A DNA stretch of 64,000 bases from Bacteroidota bacterium (lineage in GTDB: Bacteria > Bacteroidota > Bacteroidia > Bacteroidales > UBA12077): NCBI GenBank assembly GCA_020444275.1, contig JAHLLG010000001.1, forward strand, positions 124,001 to 188,000, given 5' to 3'. The position numbers and the translations under genes were made by a program. Each line of letters starts with the position of its first letter. Within the stretch, counting starts at the first letter, position 1. Under the pieces are notes generated by a model that did no database searches, was not told where the DNA came from, and saw nothing but the letters and a program-made list of their open reading frames with translations. Positions 28,001 to 36,405 of the stretch are shown here, piece after piece.

Positions 28001-29320
28001 CTGGTTTTCCCAAACATCGATTTTTAATACCGGGTCATCATTTTTATGACGCATGATTTCCAGGTAGTAATCATCACCAAAAACAGATTTGAACCACGAG
28101 ATGGTTTCCTTAGCCTGATCAAAATTTCCGGACATGATGTGTTGTGCTACTTCTCCTCCTAAGCATCCGCTGCTAACAATAATTCCTTCATGGTATTTTT
28201 CAAGCAGTTCTTTGTCAATTCTAGGTTTGTAGTACATCCCATCGGTATGGGCTATAGAAGTTAACTTTAATAAGTTTTGATACCCCTGGTAGTTTTTAGC
28301 CAGTAAAGTAAGATGGTTTCCTGACGAGTCAATTTTATCATCTTTGCGTTGATGTCCTCTTCGTGCAACGTATGCTTCAACTCCAATAATTGGCTTTACT
28401 CCATTTTTTTTGCACGCTACATGAAATTCCTTTACACCAAACATTCCACCATGATCGGTTAATGCAACAGCAGGCATACCGTCTTCTTTGGCTTTCTTTG
28501 CAATTTGAGCTGTTGTTGCAGCACCATCCAGAATGCTATATTGCGAGTGAACATGCAGGTGCACAAATGGTTGAAATTCTCCATCAGTTGTTGCTTCCTG
28601 CAGTTTACGTTCTTCTTCTTCAACAGAAATATCGCTAAATTCATTTTCTTTAAACGATTCGTATTTAATACCTACAGGTTTTATCTCCGAAGGATTGTTT
28701 CGACGAAACGTCTCTAGTTCTGCCTCAGTCATTTTTAATGCGTCACTGCGTATTCCATCAACTCTTACGAGCTCAAGAAAGCAACGTGATGTTGCTTCAA
28801 CATCTGCTGCTGCATTATGTGCCTCAGGAAAGGGTTTTTTGAATAGCGTAAGGTGGAGTTCAGTTAAAGTAGGTGATTTTAACCCCCCACTTTTGTTTCT
28901 AATGGCACAAAATTCTGTGCTTTCAATCTTAGTGCATAAACGGGGAGCTTTAGTCATGATTTCTTCCATGCCCACTCTAAGCAGTTCACTTCCTACAATA
29001 TTGATATCAAATTCAACATTATGACCAATAATGTATTTGGCTTTTTTAACATCTTCTACAAAATCTTCTAACGCATCCTTTAGTGGTATACCTTTTTCCT
29101 GGGCAATTTCTGTTGATATTCCATGCACATTTTCTACTTCTTTTGGAATGGTATATCCATCGGGAATAATTACATGGTTTTTGGCAAATAAAAAATTACC
29201 TTCAACGTCGTGGCATTGCCAGGCCAGCTGAACCATTCTGGGCCAGTTTTCAAAATCCGTTAAGGGCGCTTTCCACTTTTTAGGTAATCCTGTGGTTTCA
29301 GTATCAAATATTAAAAACAT
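25055..29320 (-). CDS. dnaE: DNA polymerase III alpha subunit with fused N-terminal proofreading exonuclease
   Basis: A 1421-residue replicative polymerase. Residues 1-190 form a DnaQ-like DEDDh exonuclease: DTETTG (Asp6, Glu8), HNVEFD (Asp105) and AHNAAADVEA (His168, Asp173). A linker leads to the PHP domain from about residue 252 (HLHVHSQYSILDG, LTDHGGMFG, ATNDSHF), then the C-family polymerase core with GPGRGSAAGS and the catalytic aspartates in PDIDIDFDD, then an OB-fold (LTIGGIVTEVKHAV). In E. coli the exonuclease is a separate DnaQ protein; in PolC it is inserted inside the PHP domain. Here it precedes an uninterrupted PHP domain, so this is a DnaE with the proofreading unit fused in front. 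The PHP metal residues also look largely kept. Confidence 0.95.
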   Translation of the reverse strand: MFLIFDTETTGLPKKWKAPLTDFENWPRMVQLAWQCHDVEGNFLFAKNHVIIPDGYTIPKEVENVHGISTEIAQEKGIPLKDALEDFVEDVKKAKYIIGHNVEFDINIVGSELLRVGMEEIMTKAPRLCTKIESTEFCAIRNKSGGLKSPTLTELHLTLFKKPFPEAHNAAADVEATSRCFLELVRVDGIRSDALKMTEAELETFRRNNPSEIKPVGIKYESFKENEFSDISVEEEERKLQEATTDGEFQPFVHLHVHSQYSILDGAATTAQIAKKAKEDGMPAVALTDHGGMFGVKEFHVACKKNGVKPIIGVEAYVARRGHQRKDDKIDSSGNHLTLLAKNYQGYQNLLKLTSIAHTDGMYYKPRIDKELLEKYHEGIIVSSGCLGGEVAQHIMSGNFDQAKETISWFKSVFGDDYYLEIMRHKNDDPVLKIDVWENQVKVNKVIRELSKELDVKIIATNDSHFMNPEDAEAHDVLVCLSTGRDYDDPTRIRYTKQEWFKTTKEMNELFADIPEALANTLEIAEKVEEFELDSKPIMPDFPLPEGFDNEADYLRHITLEGAKQRYGNPLPESHLERINFELDTIINMGFPGYFLIVQDFINWAKDNGVLVGPGRGSAAGSAVAYCTGITNVDPIKYNLLFERFLNPDRISMPDIDIDFDDDGRQQVLDYVTQKYGHDKVAHICTFGTMATKSSIKDVARVLKLDLSESNRIAKLVPEAPKMSFEKAYKEEPALVEEKKSGNPLIAQTIKLAEKLEGSVRQTGVHACGVLIGRNPLEEHLPVMPTKGEELLTTQYDGRFVEDIGLLKMDFLGLKTLSIIKEVLENIKLSKGIDIDIDNIGLDDEETFNLFSRGETTAIFQFESPGMKKHLKGLQPNRFEDLVAMNALYRPGPMEYIPSFIARKHGKEKIEYDHPMMESFLRDTYGITVYQEQVMLQSRALGGFTRGDSDTLRKAMGKKKIDMMNKLKVKFTEGCLANEEFMEGCNKTKKEPEKLIEKIWNDWEAFASYAFNKSHSVCYAYIAYQTGYLKAHFPAEFMSGVLSRNLNDITKITNFMEDCRNMGMEVLGPDVNESYRKFTVNKEGAIRFGMAGIKGVGQGAVEAIIEEREKNGPFNNIYDFIERISLTQVNKKTIEALATAGAFDSLDDIKRGQYFAQDDKESTFIENLVRYGNKFQTDQQSNQISLFGGADTIEITKPAVPSNNDWQKLEKLKKEKEVIGIYLSAHPLDDFKFEFDNFCNAKLNEFDDLESLKNKDLTIGGIVTEVKHAVTKNGKPFGFLTIQDYTETFRFALFGKDYENFRKYFYVDYPLLIKGKVQPRPYNDQELEFKIKSMMLLSQVREELVKNILFTIPYNIIDENFISELKEKAFEREGKTLIKFKIVDLEENTAVDFISRSKGIYITDSLVKYLYANSEIQYSVN

Positions 29321-29349
29321 GAAATAAAATTTTGTAGAAAAAGATGTAA

Positions 29350-29357
29350 CAAAGGTA
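29350..29357 (-). promoter_or_regulatory. Possible -7 element for dnaE
   Basis: The minus strand reads TACCTTTG, matching TAnnTTTG, 30 bases ahead of the dnaE start. The -33 side falls near an inverted repeat and is not a clear match. Confidence 0.45.
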
Positions 29358-29377
29358 ATTTATCCTGTCTCTTTTAC

Positions 29378-29404
29378 GTGTAAAAAATGCTGCTTTTTTT
29401 ACAC
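29378..29404. repeat. Inverted repeat upstream of dnaE
   Basis: GTGTAAAAAA (29378-29387) and TTTTTTACAC (29395-29404) form perfect 10-base arms around a 7-base spacer. It lies in the 319-base divergent gap between dnaE and rpsP and covers the -33 region of the dnaE candidate promoter. It could be an operator or a hairpin. The rest of this gap is AT-rich and holds only the two promoter candidates. Confidence 0.5.
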
Positions 29405-29582
29405 AAAGAACATATCCGTAAAAAGTCTTTAAATGAAGTATTTCATAAATAATACGAGGTACATGTTAATAACTTAAAACAAAGCTGACACAAAAAGATT
29501 GAATTGAACTTTCAGGGAAATAACTAGTTGATTTTGATAGCGAAATATATGTGTAAAAAGTTTTATTAAAAAAATATTATTG

Positions 29583-29590
29583 TATCTTTG
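29583..29590 (+). promoter_or_regulatory. -7 element for the rpsP-rimM operon
   Basis: TATCTTTG followed by CCGCAC matches the Bacteroidota -7 element and its usual downstream context. It gives a leader of roughly 45 bases before rpsP. The -33 region at the right distance is GTTTTA rather than TTTG. Confidence 0.55.
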
Positions 29591-29639
29591 CCGCACAATT
29601 TTGAAACGTAGGTTTAATTATTAATTTAAAAACAAGAGT

Positions 29640-30263
29640 ATGCCTGTAAAAATTCGATTAACAAGAAGAGGACGAAAAAAAGCTCCTCTTTATCACATTG
29701 TTGTCGCAGATAGCAGAGCGCCACGAGATGGTAGATTTATAGAAAGTATTGGGAAATACAATCCTGTTACTAATCCTGCTACTATTGAATTAGATTTTGA
29801 TAAAGCATTAGATTGGGTACAAAAGGGCGCTCAACCTACAGACACATGTAGAGCTATTTTGTCATACAAAGGTGTGATGATGAAAAAGCACTTACTTGAA
29901 GGAGTAAAGAAAGGTGCTTTAACTGAAGAGCAAGCGGAAGAAAGGTTCCAAAGCTGGTTAAAAGAAAAAGAAGCTAAGATTCAAGCAAAAGTTGATTCTG
30001 TTAAGAAAGGTGAAGATGCTGAAGCTAAACAACGTTTAGATGCAGAAACCAAGGTTAAAGAAGCAAGAGCTGAAGAGTTAGCAAAGAGAAATGCTGAAGC
30101 TGCTGCTGAAGAAGCAAAAGCAAACGCTGAGGAGCAACCAGAAGAAGAATCAGCAGAAGCATCTGAAGAAAAAGAGGAAGCAAAAACGGAAGAAGCTCCT
30201 AAGGAAGCAACTGAAGAAAAGGCTCCTGAAGCAGAAAATAAAGACGAAGCAAAAGAAGCTTAA
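29640..30263 (+). CDS. rpsP: Ribosomal protein S16 with long charged C-terminal tail
   Basis: A 207-residue S16. The ribosomal domain is residues 1 to about 85 ([32 protein letters not shown]). It is followed by about 120 residues of Lys/Glu/Ala-rich low-complexity sequence, mostly helical and strongly acidic toward the end. Most bacteria have an S16 of 80-90 residues; long tails occur in this phylum. The gene has its own promoter and is followed by rimM after 13 bases, a common pairing because RimM acts in maturation of the 30S head. Confidence 0.95.
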   Translation: MPVKIRLTRRGRKKAPLYHIVVADSRAPRDGRFIESIGKYNPVTNPATIELDFDKALDWVQKGAQPTDTCRAILSYKGVMMKKHLLEGVKKGALTEEQAEERFQSWLKEKEAKIQAKVDSVKKGEDAEAKQRLDAETKVKEARAEELAKRNAEAAAEEAKANAEEQPEEESAEASEEKEEAKTEEAPKEATEEKAPEAENKDEAKEA

Positions 30264-30276
30264 GATATTTTCATGC

Positions 30277-30798
30277 ATGAAAAAAGATGATCATTATGCA
30301 TTAGGATCACTTTTAAAGACTTCGGGAATTAAAGGTGAGATTATTCTAAAGTTTACTAATGATTGTCCGGAAGAAATTCAAAAACTGGAATCAATTTTTA
30401 TCGATGTGGATAATAAATTGGTTCCTTTTTTTATTGAAGAAATCAGACCAAAATCGGCCAATACTGCCACGGTAAAGCTAGAGAGGTTGGATGACGAAAT
30501 TAAATCATCAGAGTTTGTTGGAGCAGACTTCTATATCTCTTACGATCAGGTAAAAGAGCTTCAAATTGAATCTGATGAATATATTGATGTGGTTGGGTAT
30601 TGCGTTTTTAATCAAAACAAGCAATTTATAGGAGAGGTGCTTGAATTTATCGATATTCCTGAAAATCCTTTATTAAGTATCCAATCAGAAAAGGGAGAGT
30701 TTTTAATTCCTGCAAAGGATGAGTTAATTATAGAAATTAATGATCTTGCAAAAGAAATTCACCTTACTGTTGCGGAAGGTTTATTCGATATAGATTAA
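30277..30798 (+). CDS. rimM: 16S rRNA processing protein RimM
   Basis: A 173-residue RimM with its N-terminal beta-barrel (HYALGSLLKTSGIKGEI) and a C-terminal PRC-barrel (DVVGYCVFNQ, ISIQSEKGEFLIPA-type segment). It assists late 30S assembly. The ATG at 30277 is the start: the frame stays open upstream into rpsP, but that part is only a lysine-rich reading of the repetitive rpsP tail. The stop overlaps that of the convergent thioesterase gene by four bases. Confidence 0.93.
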   Translation: MKKDDHYALGSLLKTSGIKGEIILKFTNDCPEEIQKLESIFIDVDNKLVPFFIEEIRPKSANTATVKLERLDDEIKSSEFVGADFYISYDQVKELQIESDEYIDVVGYCVFNQNKQFIGEVLEFIDIPENPLLSIQSEKGEFLIPAKDELIIEINDLAKEIHLTVAEGLFDID

Positions 30799-31229
30799 AA
30801 TTTAATGTCTTTTTCGAAGCTGATTATTTTTTCTCTCCAGTCGTAAGGTAATTGAATTGCTTCGTCTTCTTTCACTCCAAAAGCTACCAGAACAGCATCA
30901 TTTTTAGCTTTTAATTCGTTTGTTTGCACATTAATAATTTGTTGTTGCATTTGAAGACTTTTATTACCAAGCTTATAAACCTTTGATAAAACAACAATTT
31001 CTTCGTCGAGAAAAATAGGATTAAGATAATCGATAGTAATATTGGCTAATACCAGGGCACGGACCTTCCATTGCATCTTTTGTTCAAACACTTCTTCAAA
31101 ATAACTCATTCGTGCCATGTCGAAAAAGTTCTGATACACTGAATTGTTGACATGAGCCATGATATCAATATCGTTAAAGCGAATTTGAACAGGTGTTTTA
31201 TGGAAGAATTGAAAGGATTGATTATTCAT
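30795..31229 (-). CDS. 4HBT-family acyl-CoA thioesterase
   Basis: A 144-residue hotdog-fold protein of the 4-hydroxybenzoyl-CoA thioesterase group. The N-terminal motif TPVQIRFNDIDIMAHVNNSV carries the catalytic Asp, and the following helix and sheet fit the family. The substrate is not predictable. The start at 31229 (MNNQSF) overlaps the end of the upstream dehydratase gene by eight bases as ATGAATAA, which suggests translational coupling; an upstream in-frame start at 31244 is possible. Confidence 0.85.
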   Translation of the reverse strand: MNNQSFQFFHKTPVQIRFNDIDIMAHVNNSVYQNFFDMARMSYFEEVFEQKMQWKVRALVLANITIDYLNPIFLDEEIVVLSKVYKLGNKSLQMQQQIINVQTNELKAKNDAVLVAFGVKEDEAIQLPYDWREKIISFEKDIKF

Positions 31230-33111
31230 GATCCTGGAATTCAATATCGAGTTCTTCGTAAACTGAATTTTGACTTTTAAATTCTGGAACGATTTCCTTC
31301 ATTTTTTTCACAATACTCATGTTATCATGATCCTTTTGTATTGTTATTAAATCCTGAAACTTTTCTTGAACTTGTTTAACATCGTAATGTCGAACCTTAG
31401 CAATCATAATTTTGGAATGATGCGTAGGAATTGTATTCTCCATATCATTTAAAAGTTCCTCATATAGCTTTTCGCCAGGACGTAAACCAGTATATTTAAT
31501 TTGAATATCTTTTCCAATAATAAGCCCTGAAAGTTTAATCATTTTCTTGGCTAAATCAATAATTTTCACTGATTTACCCATGTCGAAGATGAATATTTCT
31601 CCTCCATTACTTATTGCTCCTGCTTCTAATACCAACTGACATGCTTCGGGTATAGTCATAAAATACCTTGTAACATCGGGATGAGTTACGGTTACTGGTC
31701 CACCCTTATCAATTTGTTTCTTGAAACGTAGAATTACAGAACCATTTGAACCAAGCACATTACCAAATCGGGTGGTAATAAAATTAGTATCACTAATTTG
31801 GTTAAAAGCCTGAATATAAATTTCTGCAATGCGCTTTGATGCGCCCATAACATTTGTTGGGTTCACAGCTTTATCCGTAGAAACCATAACAAATTGTTCT
31901 ACATTGAACTCATTGGATATATCGGCAATTATTTTGGTTCCTAAGATATTTGTTCTAAGTGCTTCGGTTGGGTTGTTTTCCATCATAGGCACGTGCTTGT
32001 AAGCTGCAGCATGATAAACAATGGTTGGTTTATACACTTCGAACAGTTTTCGTACTCTGTATTCATCGGCAATATTACCAATTACAATCTCAAAATTATA
32101 ATAGTTATATTTCTCCTGAAGATCAAGCTCCATATCATAAAGCGGTGATTCTGCCTGATCAAAGAGTACAATTTTATTGGGGTTAAATGCAATTATTTGT
32201 CGAACAATCTCACTACCTATTGAACCTGCCGCTCCAGTAACAAGAACTACTTTATTCAGAATTTTCTTTTTGATCTTGTTAATGTCGAGAACAATAGGTG
32301 GTCGCTCAAGCAGATCTTCAATTTTAATTTCCTTAATCTGATTAAAACTTAATTCGCCGTTAATCCATGTATTTATATCTGGTACTGATAGCACACGAAT
32401 GTCGTGTTGCAAACACAATTCAATTATTTCCTGTTTTTCGGTAGCTTCAATATTCTCTTTGGCAATAATTAACTTTTCAACAGTGTTTTTTTCTAATAAT
32501 GCTGGTAAGTAATCCGGATGATAGATTGTAACTCCTTCTAATGTTTTGCCAATGTTAGCATTTTCAATGTCCAAGAAAGCAATAACCTTATGTTTACTTT
32601 CAGCATCTCTATCTAGTGTTCTTTTGGTAATTACACCAAATTGTTCGGCACCATAAATAATTACATCTGTTTTTTCTTTACTAGGGTTGTAAAGTTCCTG
32701 GTAAATTATTTTGGTGGATAGCCTAAAAGAAGCCATTAAAAATACTGTTAATAGAAAATCTATTACAATGATGGAGAATGGAATAATGAATGTGCCATTA
32801 ATCAAGAAATAATTAATAACGTTTATTATTATAAATATGATACTTCCTGTAATAGCTACTATAAAAATTCTTTCAGTATCTTTAGCTCCTGAATACCTAA
32901 TGATACCAGCATAGGTTTTAAAAACTAAGAATGTAATTGAACGGAAAAAAAGAACATATGGTATTATAAACCCTAAACGTTCGTAATATAACTCAGGCAA
33001 ATCAAAATTAAACCTTAATAAAAATGCTGCAGATATTGAAATTGCACAAATAAACAGGTCGATTAAGAAAACTATCCACCTGGGAGTATATGATTTAGGA
33101 AATCTAATCAT
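31222..33111 (-). CDS. CapD/WbpM-like membrane nucleotide-sugar 4,6-dehydratase
   Basis: A 629-residue protein with about four N-terminal membrane helices (residues 12-130), a Rossmann-like CoA-binding-type domain, then an extended SDR domain with VLVTGAAGSIGSEI (NAD binding) and VSTDKAVNPTNVMGASKR. The usual catalytic Tyr is Met, as in WbpM/PglF-type enzymes that make 4-keto-6-deoxy sugars from UDP-GlcNAc. Products feed O-antigen, capsule or glycan synthesis, which fits the glycosyltransferase genes a few kilobases away. The thioesterase gene overlaps its end. Confidence 0.9.
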   Translation of the reverse strand: MIRFPKSYTPRWIVFLIDLFICAISISAAFLLRFNFDLPELYYERLGFIIPYVLFFRSITFLVFKTYAGIIRYSGAKDTERIFIVAITGSIIFIIINVINYFLINGTFIIPFSIIVIDFLLTVFLMASFRLSTKIIYQELYNPSKEKTDVIIYGAEQFGVITKRTLDRDAESKHKVIAFLDIENANIGKTLEGVTIYHPDYLPALLEKNTVEKLIIAKENIEATEKQEIIELCLQHDIRVLSVPDINTWINGELSFNQIKEIKIEDLLERPPIVLDINKIKKKILNKVVLVTGAAGSIGSEIVRQIIAFNPNKIVLFDQAESPLYDMELDLQEKYNYYNFEIVIGNIADEYRVRKLFEVYKPTIVYHAAAYKHVPMMENNPTEALRTNILGTKIIADISNEFNVEQFVMVSTDKAVNPTNVMGASKRIAEIYIQAFNQISDTNFITTRFGNVLGSNGSVILRFKKQIDKGGPVTVTHPDVTRYFMTIPEACQLVLEAGAISNGGEIFIFDMGKSVKIIDLAKKMIKLSGLIIGKDIQIKYTGLRPGEKLYEELLNDMENTIPTHHSKIMIAKVRHYDVKQVQEKFQDLITIQKDHDNMSIVKKMKEIVPEFKSQNSVYEELDIEFQDHE

Positions 33112-33230
33112 TGATATATATAGTAATTAAGGGTATTTTCAATAATAATTCCAACAATTCAAAAATATTAAAAATATTGCAGCAAGTGTAATTTTTTATC
33201 GTCTTTTCTTAAAACTAAATAATTAATATT

Positions 33231-33953
33231 ATGAAAACACACCAATTTAAATCAATATCAGTTGCCACAGTGCTTATAGTATTATTAGCAATTTTCAATA
33301 TGTCAAGTGCATTTGCTGATAAAAACGAAACACGAAACGTAGGAAATTTCAGCCAAATTAGTTTATCCATTCCAGCTAATCTTTATTTAACTCAGGGAGC
33401 AAAAAATGAAGTTATAATTGAAGCAGGTGAAAGTGTGCTAGAGAAGATTGAAACCGAAGTTGACGGATCAAGATTGTACATTAAATTTGAAAAATGGTAT
33501 ACCTATAAAGGTGCTGGCAGAATAAATATTTATGTTACGGTGAAAGAAATAGAGGGCTTGTCTGTAGCAGGCTCAGGAGACATTATAAGCAAATCTGTAA
33601 TTAAAACTGAAGGTATCGATTTTAATGTTTCAGGCAGTGGCTCAATAATAATTGATGATCTCATCACAAAGGAAGTTTCTGCAATGATCACAGGTTCTGG
33701 TGATATTAAGATTCAGGGGAAAAATAACGTAAAAGAGGTTGATGTTACTGTAACCGGGTCTGGAGACTTTGAGTCACAAAATATGGAATTTGATGAGGCT
33801 GAACTTACTATTACAGGTTCAGGGTCAATTTATACATTTGTTACCGGAGAACTTGAGGCAACGATAACCGGTAGTGGGAAAATTTATTATAAAGGTCAGC
33901 CATTGATTAATGCAAATATTACCGGCAGCGGAAAAATTAAAAGTGACAATTAA
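33231..33953 (+). CDS. Head-GIN (DUF2807) domain secreted protein
   Basis: A 240-residue exported protein with a signal peptide ending in MSSAFA (about residue 29). The rest is a DUF2807 domain: RNVGNFSQISLSIPANLYLTQ followed by many short beta repeats around G-S-G (VAGSGDI, VSGSGSI, ITGSGDI, VTGSGDF, ITGSGSI, ITGSGKI). Such proteins form right-handed beta helices and are thought to sit at the cell surface; function is not settled. It is monocistronic with a terminator downstream. I saw no clear promoter. Confidence 0.88.
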   Translation: MKTHQFKSISVATVLIVLLAIFNMSSAFADKNETRNVGNFSQISLSIPANLYLTQGAKNEVIIEAGESVLEKIETEVDGSRLYIKFEKWYTYKGAGRINIYVTVKEIEGLSVAGSGDIISKSVIKTEGIDFNVSGSGSIIIDDLITKEVSAMITGSGDIKIQGKNNVKEVDVTVTGSGDFESQNMEFDEAELTITGSGSIYTFVTGELEATITGSGKIYYKGQPLINANITGSGKIKSDN

Positions 33954-33975
33954 AATTTAGGTTAGATCATGGTTT

Positions 33976-34006
33976 AGGCTTATCATTATATGGTAAGCCT
34001 TTTTTA
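33976..34006 (+). terminator. Intrinsic terminator after the GIN-domain gene
   Basis: AGGCTTA (33976-33982) pairs with TAAGCCT (33994-34000), with partial extension into the loop, and is followed by TTTTTATT. The last bases overlap the end of the convergent tsaC gene. Confidence 0.8.
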
Positions 34007-34567
34007 TTCTCGGATTATTTTTACCTCGCCATTATTTCCAAGTTTTATTATACTTGAGGGTTTTGTTTTTGATATGTCATCTTGTTTCCATTTTACTACA
34101 TAGTCAACCGAATCAATAATTTGTTGACTGATTTCATCAAACGTTTGAGGTGAAGGTACTCCACTTATATTAGCAGAGGTAGAAACAATTGGTTTTTTAA
34201 ATCGTTGGATGAGTTTTTGATTAAATTCATCATTTGAGATTCTTATTCCAATACTGCCATCATCGGCAATTAGATTTTTAGCCAGGTTTTTTGCATCAGA
34301 ATAAATAATAGTTAATGGTTTAGTGCTTAATTCAATTAAATCCCAAGCTAAATCAGGCATTTCATTAACGTAAGCAGGAATTTTTGCCGTGTTATCAAGC
34401 AGTATCAGCATACATTTTTGATCGCTTCTTTTTTTAATCTGATAAATTCTCTCAACTGCTTTTTCATTCGTTGCGTCGCAGCCTAATCCCCAAATGGTAT
34501 CAGTTGGGTAAAGAATTATTCCACCTTGCATTAAAACTTCTACTGCTTTAACAATATCCTCTTTCAT
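34004..34567 (-). CDS. tsaC: Threonylcarbamoyl-AMP synthase (YrdC/Sua5 family)
   Basis: A 187-residue YrdC-domain protein that makes threonylcarbamoyl-AMP for t6A37 modification of tRNAs reading ANN codons. Motifs are YPTDTIWGLGCDATNE, the KRSDQKCM loop, the strand IGIRIS and PIVSTSANISG. It has the short form without the C-terminal Sua5 domain. It follows the GT4 gene by one base, so the two appear co-transcribed with the envelope genes upstream. Confidence 0.93.
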   Translation of the reverse strand: MKEDIVKAVEVLMQGGIILYPTDTIWGLGCDATNEKAVERIYQIKKRSDQKCMLILLDNTAKIPAYVNEMPDLAWDLIELSTKPLTIIYSDAKNLAKNLIADDGSIGIRISNDEFNQKLIQRFKKPIVSTSANISGVPSPQTFDEISQQIIDSVDYVVKWKQDDISKTKPSSIIKLGNNGEVKIIRE

Positions 34568-34568
34568 T

Positions 34569-35645
34569 CTATTTTAAATAATTTTCGAGTTGTTCAAAGC
34601 TATTTCTAACATCAAAATATTCTATGGCTCGTTTTCTTCCATTTGATCCAAATTCAGAAATCTTTTGAGGATTTTCAAACAGGAAAATTATCTTATCTAC
34701 AAACTGATCTAACTCGAATGGTGTAACAAGAAATCCAGTATTTTCATCTTGTATGATTTCCGGATTACTTCCAACATTAAACGCTATGACTGGTTTTTTA
34801 TAAGCCATTGCTTCTACGGTAACATAACCAAAGCCCTCCCAGATTGATGGTAAAAGGAAAATATCTATTGACTTTAAAAAATTGTCATTATTATTGATAA
34901 AGCCGGGTAATATTATTTTGTCTTCCAGGTTAGCTTTTGATACGAAATCTTTAATTTCTCTAAAATCATTACCATCGCCTCCCAAAATCATTTTAAAAGG
35001 GATTCCCTTTTTTATCAATTCTTGAGCTACAAGAATTAAAAATCGCTGATTTTTTTCTTTTGAAAATCTTCCGATATGTCCTAAGATGATCTCATTATGG
35101 TTTTTTTCGAGGTCATTATCAATCGTATTTATCTCAATACCATTGTATATTACCTCAATTTTATCTTGTGGGAAAAGTTTCGGATTATTTTCTAAAATGG
35201 TCTTTTTAGTAGCTTCTGAATTAGCAATTACACCTGAAATAACTTTTTTGAATAAAAACCGATTTAAAAACGAGTTTTTGATTGGAATTGCACTGCCTCT
35301 TCTATAAATGATTTTTTGACTTTTGTATAAGTAGGTTGAGATTCCAATTAACTTTAAATCTGATGGTAAATTGACAATAACAGTTTTTGGATTAATTTTT
35401 TTTAAATAATGATTTAACTGTATTATCCTTAGCGGATTTAGAAAACTGAAATTGCTTACTTTTAGCTGAATACATTTTACCAAGGCAGATTTCTTTAATT
35501 CATCGGCTAACTCACTTTTCGTATTGGTAAAAACAACAACCTGGTATCCCTTTTTGGCTAGAAAAGTAGCGTTATCATAGTGCCATTTTTCACCACCACC
35601 CCATTTTTTAGAACTGTTAAAGAAACAAATTATATTAGTTGTCAT
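34569..35645 (-). CDS. GT4-family glycosyltransferase
   Basis: A 358-residue GT-B fold glycosyltransferase. The N-terminal domain has the GGGEKWHYDNATFL segment; the C-terminal donor-binding domain has ILGHIGRFSKEKNQ, GGDGNDFREI and the E-x7-E-type motif PSIWEGFGYVTVEAMAYKKP. It probably adds a sugar to lipopolysaccharide or another surface glycan. Its start overlaps the GT2 gene by 11 bases. The donor and acceptor cannot be read from sequence. Confidence 0.9.
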   Translation of the reverse strand: MTTNIICFFNSSKKWGGGEKWHYDNATFLAKKGYQVVVFTNTKSELADELKKSALVKCIQLKVSNFSFLNPLRIIQLNHYLKKINPKTVIVNLPSDLKLIGISTYLYKSQKIIYRRGSAIPIKNSFLNRFLFKKVISGVIANSEATKKTILENNPKLFPQDKIEVIYNGIEINTIDNDLEKNHNEIILGHIGRFSKEKNQRFLILVAQELIKKGIPFKMILGGDGNDFREIKDFVSKANLEDKIILPGFINNNDNFLKSIDIFLLPSIWEGFGYVTVEAMAYKKPVIAFNVGSNPEIIQDENTGFLVTPFELDQFVDKIIFLFENPQKISEFGSNGRKRAIEYFDVRNSFEQLENYLK

Positions 35646-36387
35646 TCTGGTAAAGCTTTTTTAGCTTAATAAATTTTAGAAACTGACCGTATGCTGAGTT
35701 TTTGCTAATAATAAACCCTGATAATCCATCAAGGAAGCCTAATCGGAAAAAGTAATGCCGAATAAATCTGAATAATGGCCTAATAACAATCTTAAAAAGT
35801 GTCGCTGATTTACCTTTTTCGAACAGTTCGCGGGCCTGCATATCAGTGAATTTATTAATCTTTAACAGGTGATCGGAATATGTTGAATATGAATAATGCA
35901 GTAAATCACCTTTAAGGTGAAATATCTTATTTTTATCAACAGTTAACTTTTCATGAATAATACCTTCCCATTTCCCTTTTGATTTATCCCATAGTCTTAG
36001 CTGATGATTAGGATACCAGCCCGAATGTTTAATCCATTTCCCACAATAATTTGTCATTCTATTACAATAGTAGCCATCTGCCTGCCAGTTATTTTTCACA
36101 CTAAAAATATTACCTTTTAGTTTTTCACTTAATTCTTCATCGGCATCTATTGATAAAATAATAGGATATTTTGTTTGTTCAATTGCCCAGTTTTTTTGAT
36201 CGGAATAATCTGTAAATGCTCGTTCGAAAAATTGCACGTTATATTTTAAACAGATATCCTTGGTTTTATCTTTAGAAAATGAATCAACAACAATTATTTC
36301 ATCAGCAACATCTTGCAGCGATTGCAGACATCGACCAATATTTTTTTCTTCATTATAGGTTATAATAGTTGCTGATATTTTTTTCAT
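35635..36387 (-). CDS. GT2-family glycosyltransferase (KdtX/WaaE-like)
   Basis: A 250-residue GT-A fold glycosyltransferase. ISATIITYNEEKNIGRCLQS begins the domain, EIIVVDSFSKDKT follows, and SIDADEELSEKL carries the metal-binding DxD. The pattern with a tryptophan-rich middle (CGKWIKHSGWYPNHQLRLW) is typical of small LPS-core enzymes of the KdtX/WaaE type. It overlaps the GT4 gene and lies in an envelope-biosynthesis run. Confidence 0.9.
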   Translation of the reverse strand: MKKISATIITYNEEKNIGRCLQSLQDVADEIIVVDSFSKDKTKDICLKYNVQFFERAFTDYSDQKNWAIEQTKYPIILSIDADEELSEKLKGNIFSVKNNWQADGYYCNRMTNYCGKWIKHSGWYPNHQLRLWDKSKGKWEGIIHEKLTVDKNKIFHLKGDLLHYSYSTYSDHLLKINKFTDMQARELFEKGKSATLFKIVIRPLFRFIRHYFFRLGFLDGLSGFIISKNSAYGQFLKFIKLKKLYQNDN

Positions 36388-36405
36388 CTGTTTATAATTT
36401 TGATT

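Noticed and set aside
26510-29231. Plus-strand reading frames opposite dnaE
   Set aside because: They are shadows of dnaE codons with no recognisable domain, promoter or start context.
25055-29320. PolC-type polymerase
   Set aside because: The exonuclease is in front of the PHP domain rather than inside it, and the core order is DnaE-like.
30091-30276. N-terminal lysine-rich extension of RimM
   Set aside because: It is an alternate-frame reading of the repetitive rpsP tail; RimM proteins start at the ATG at 30277.
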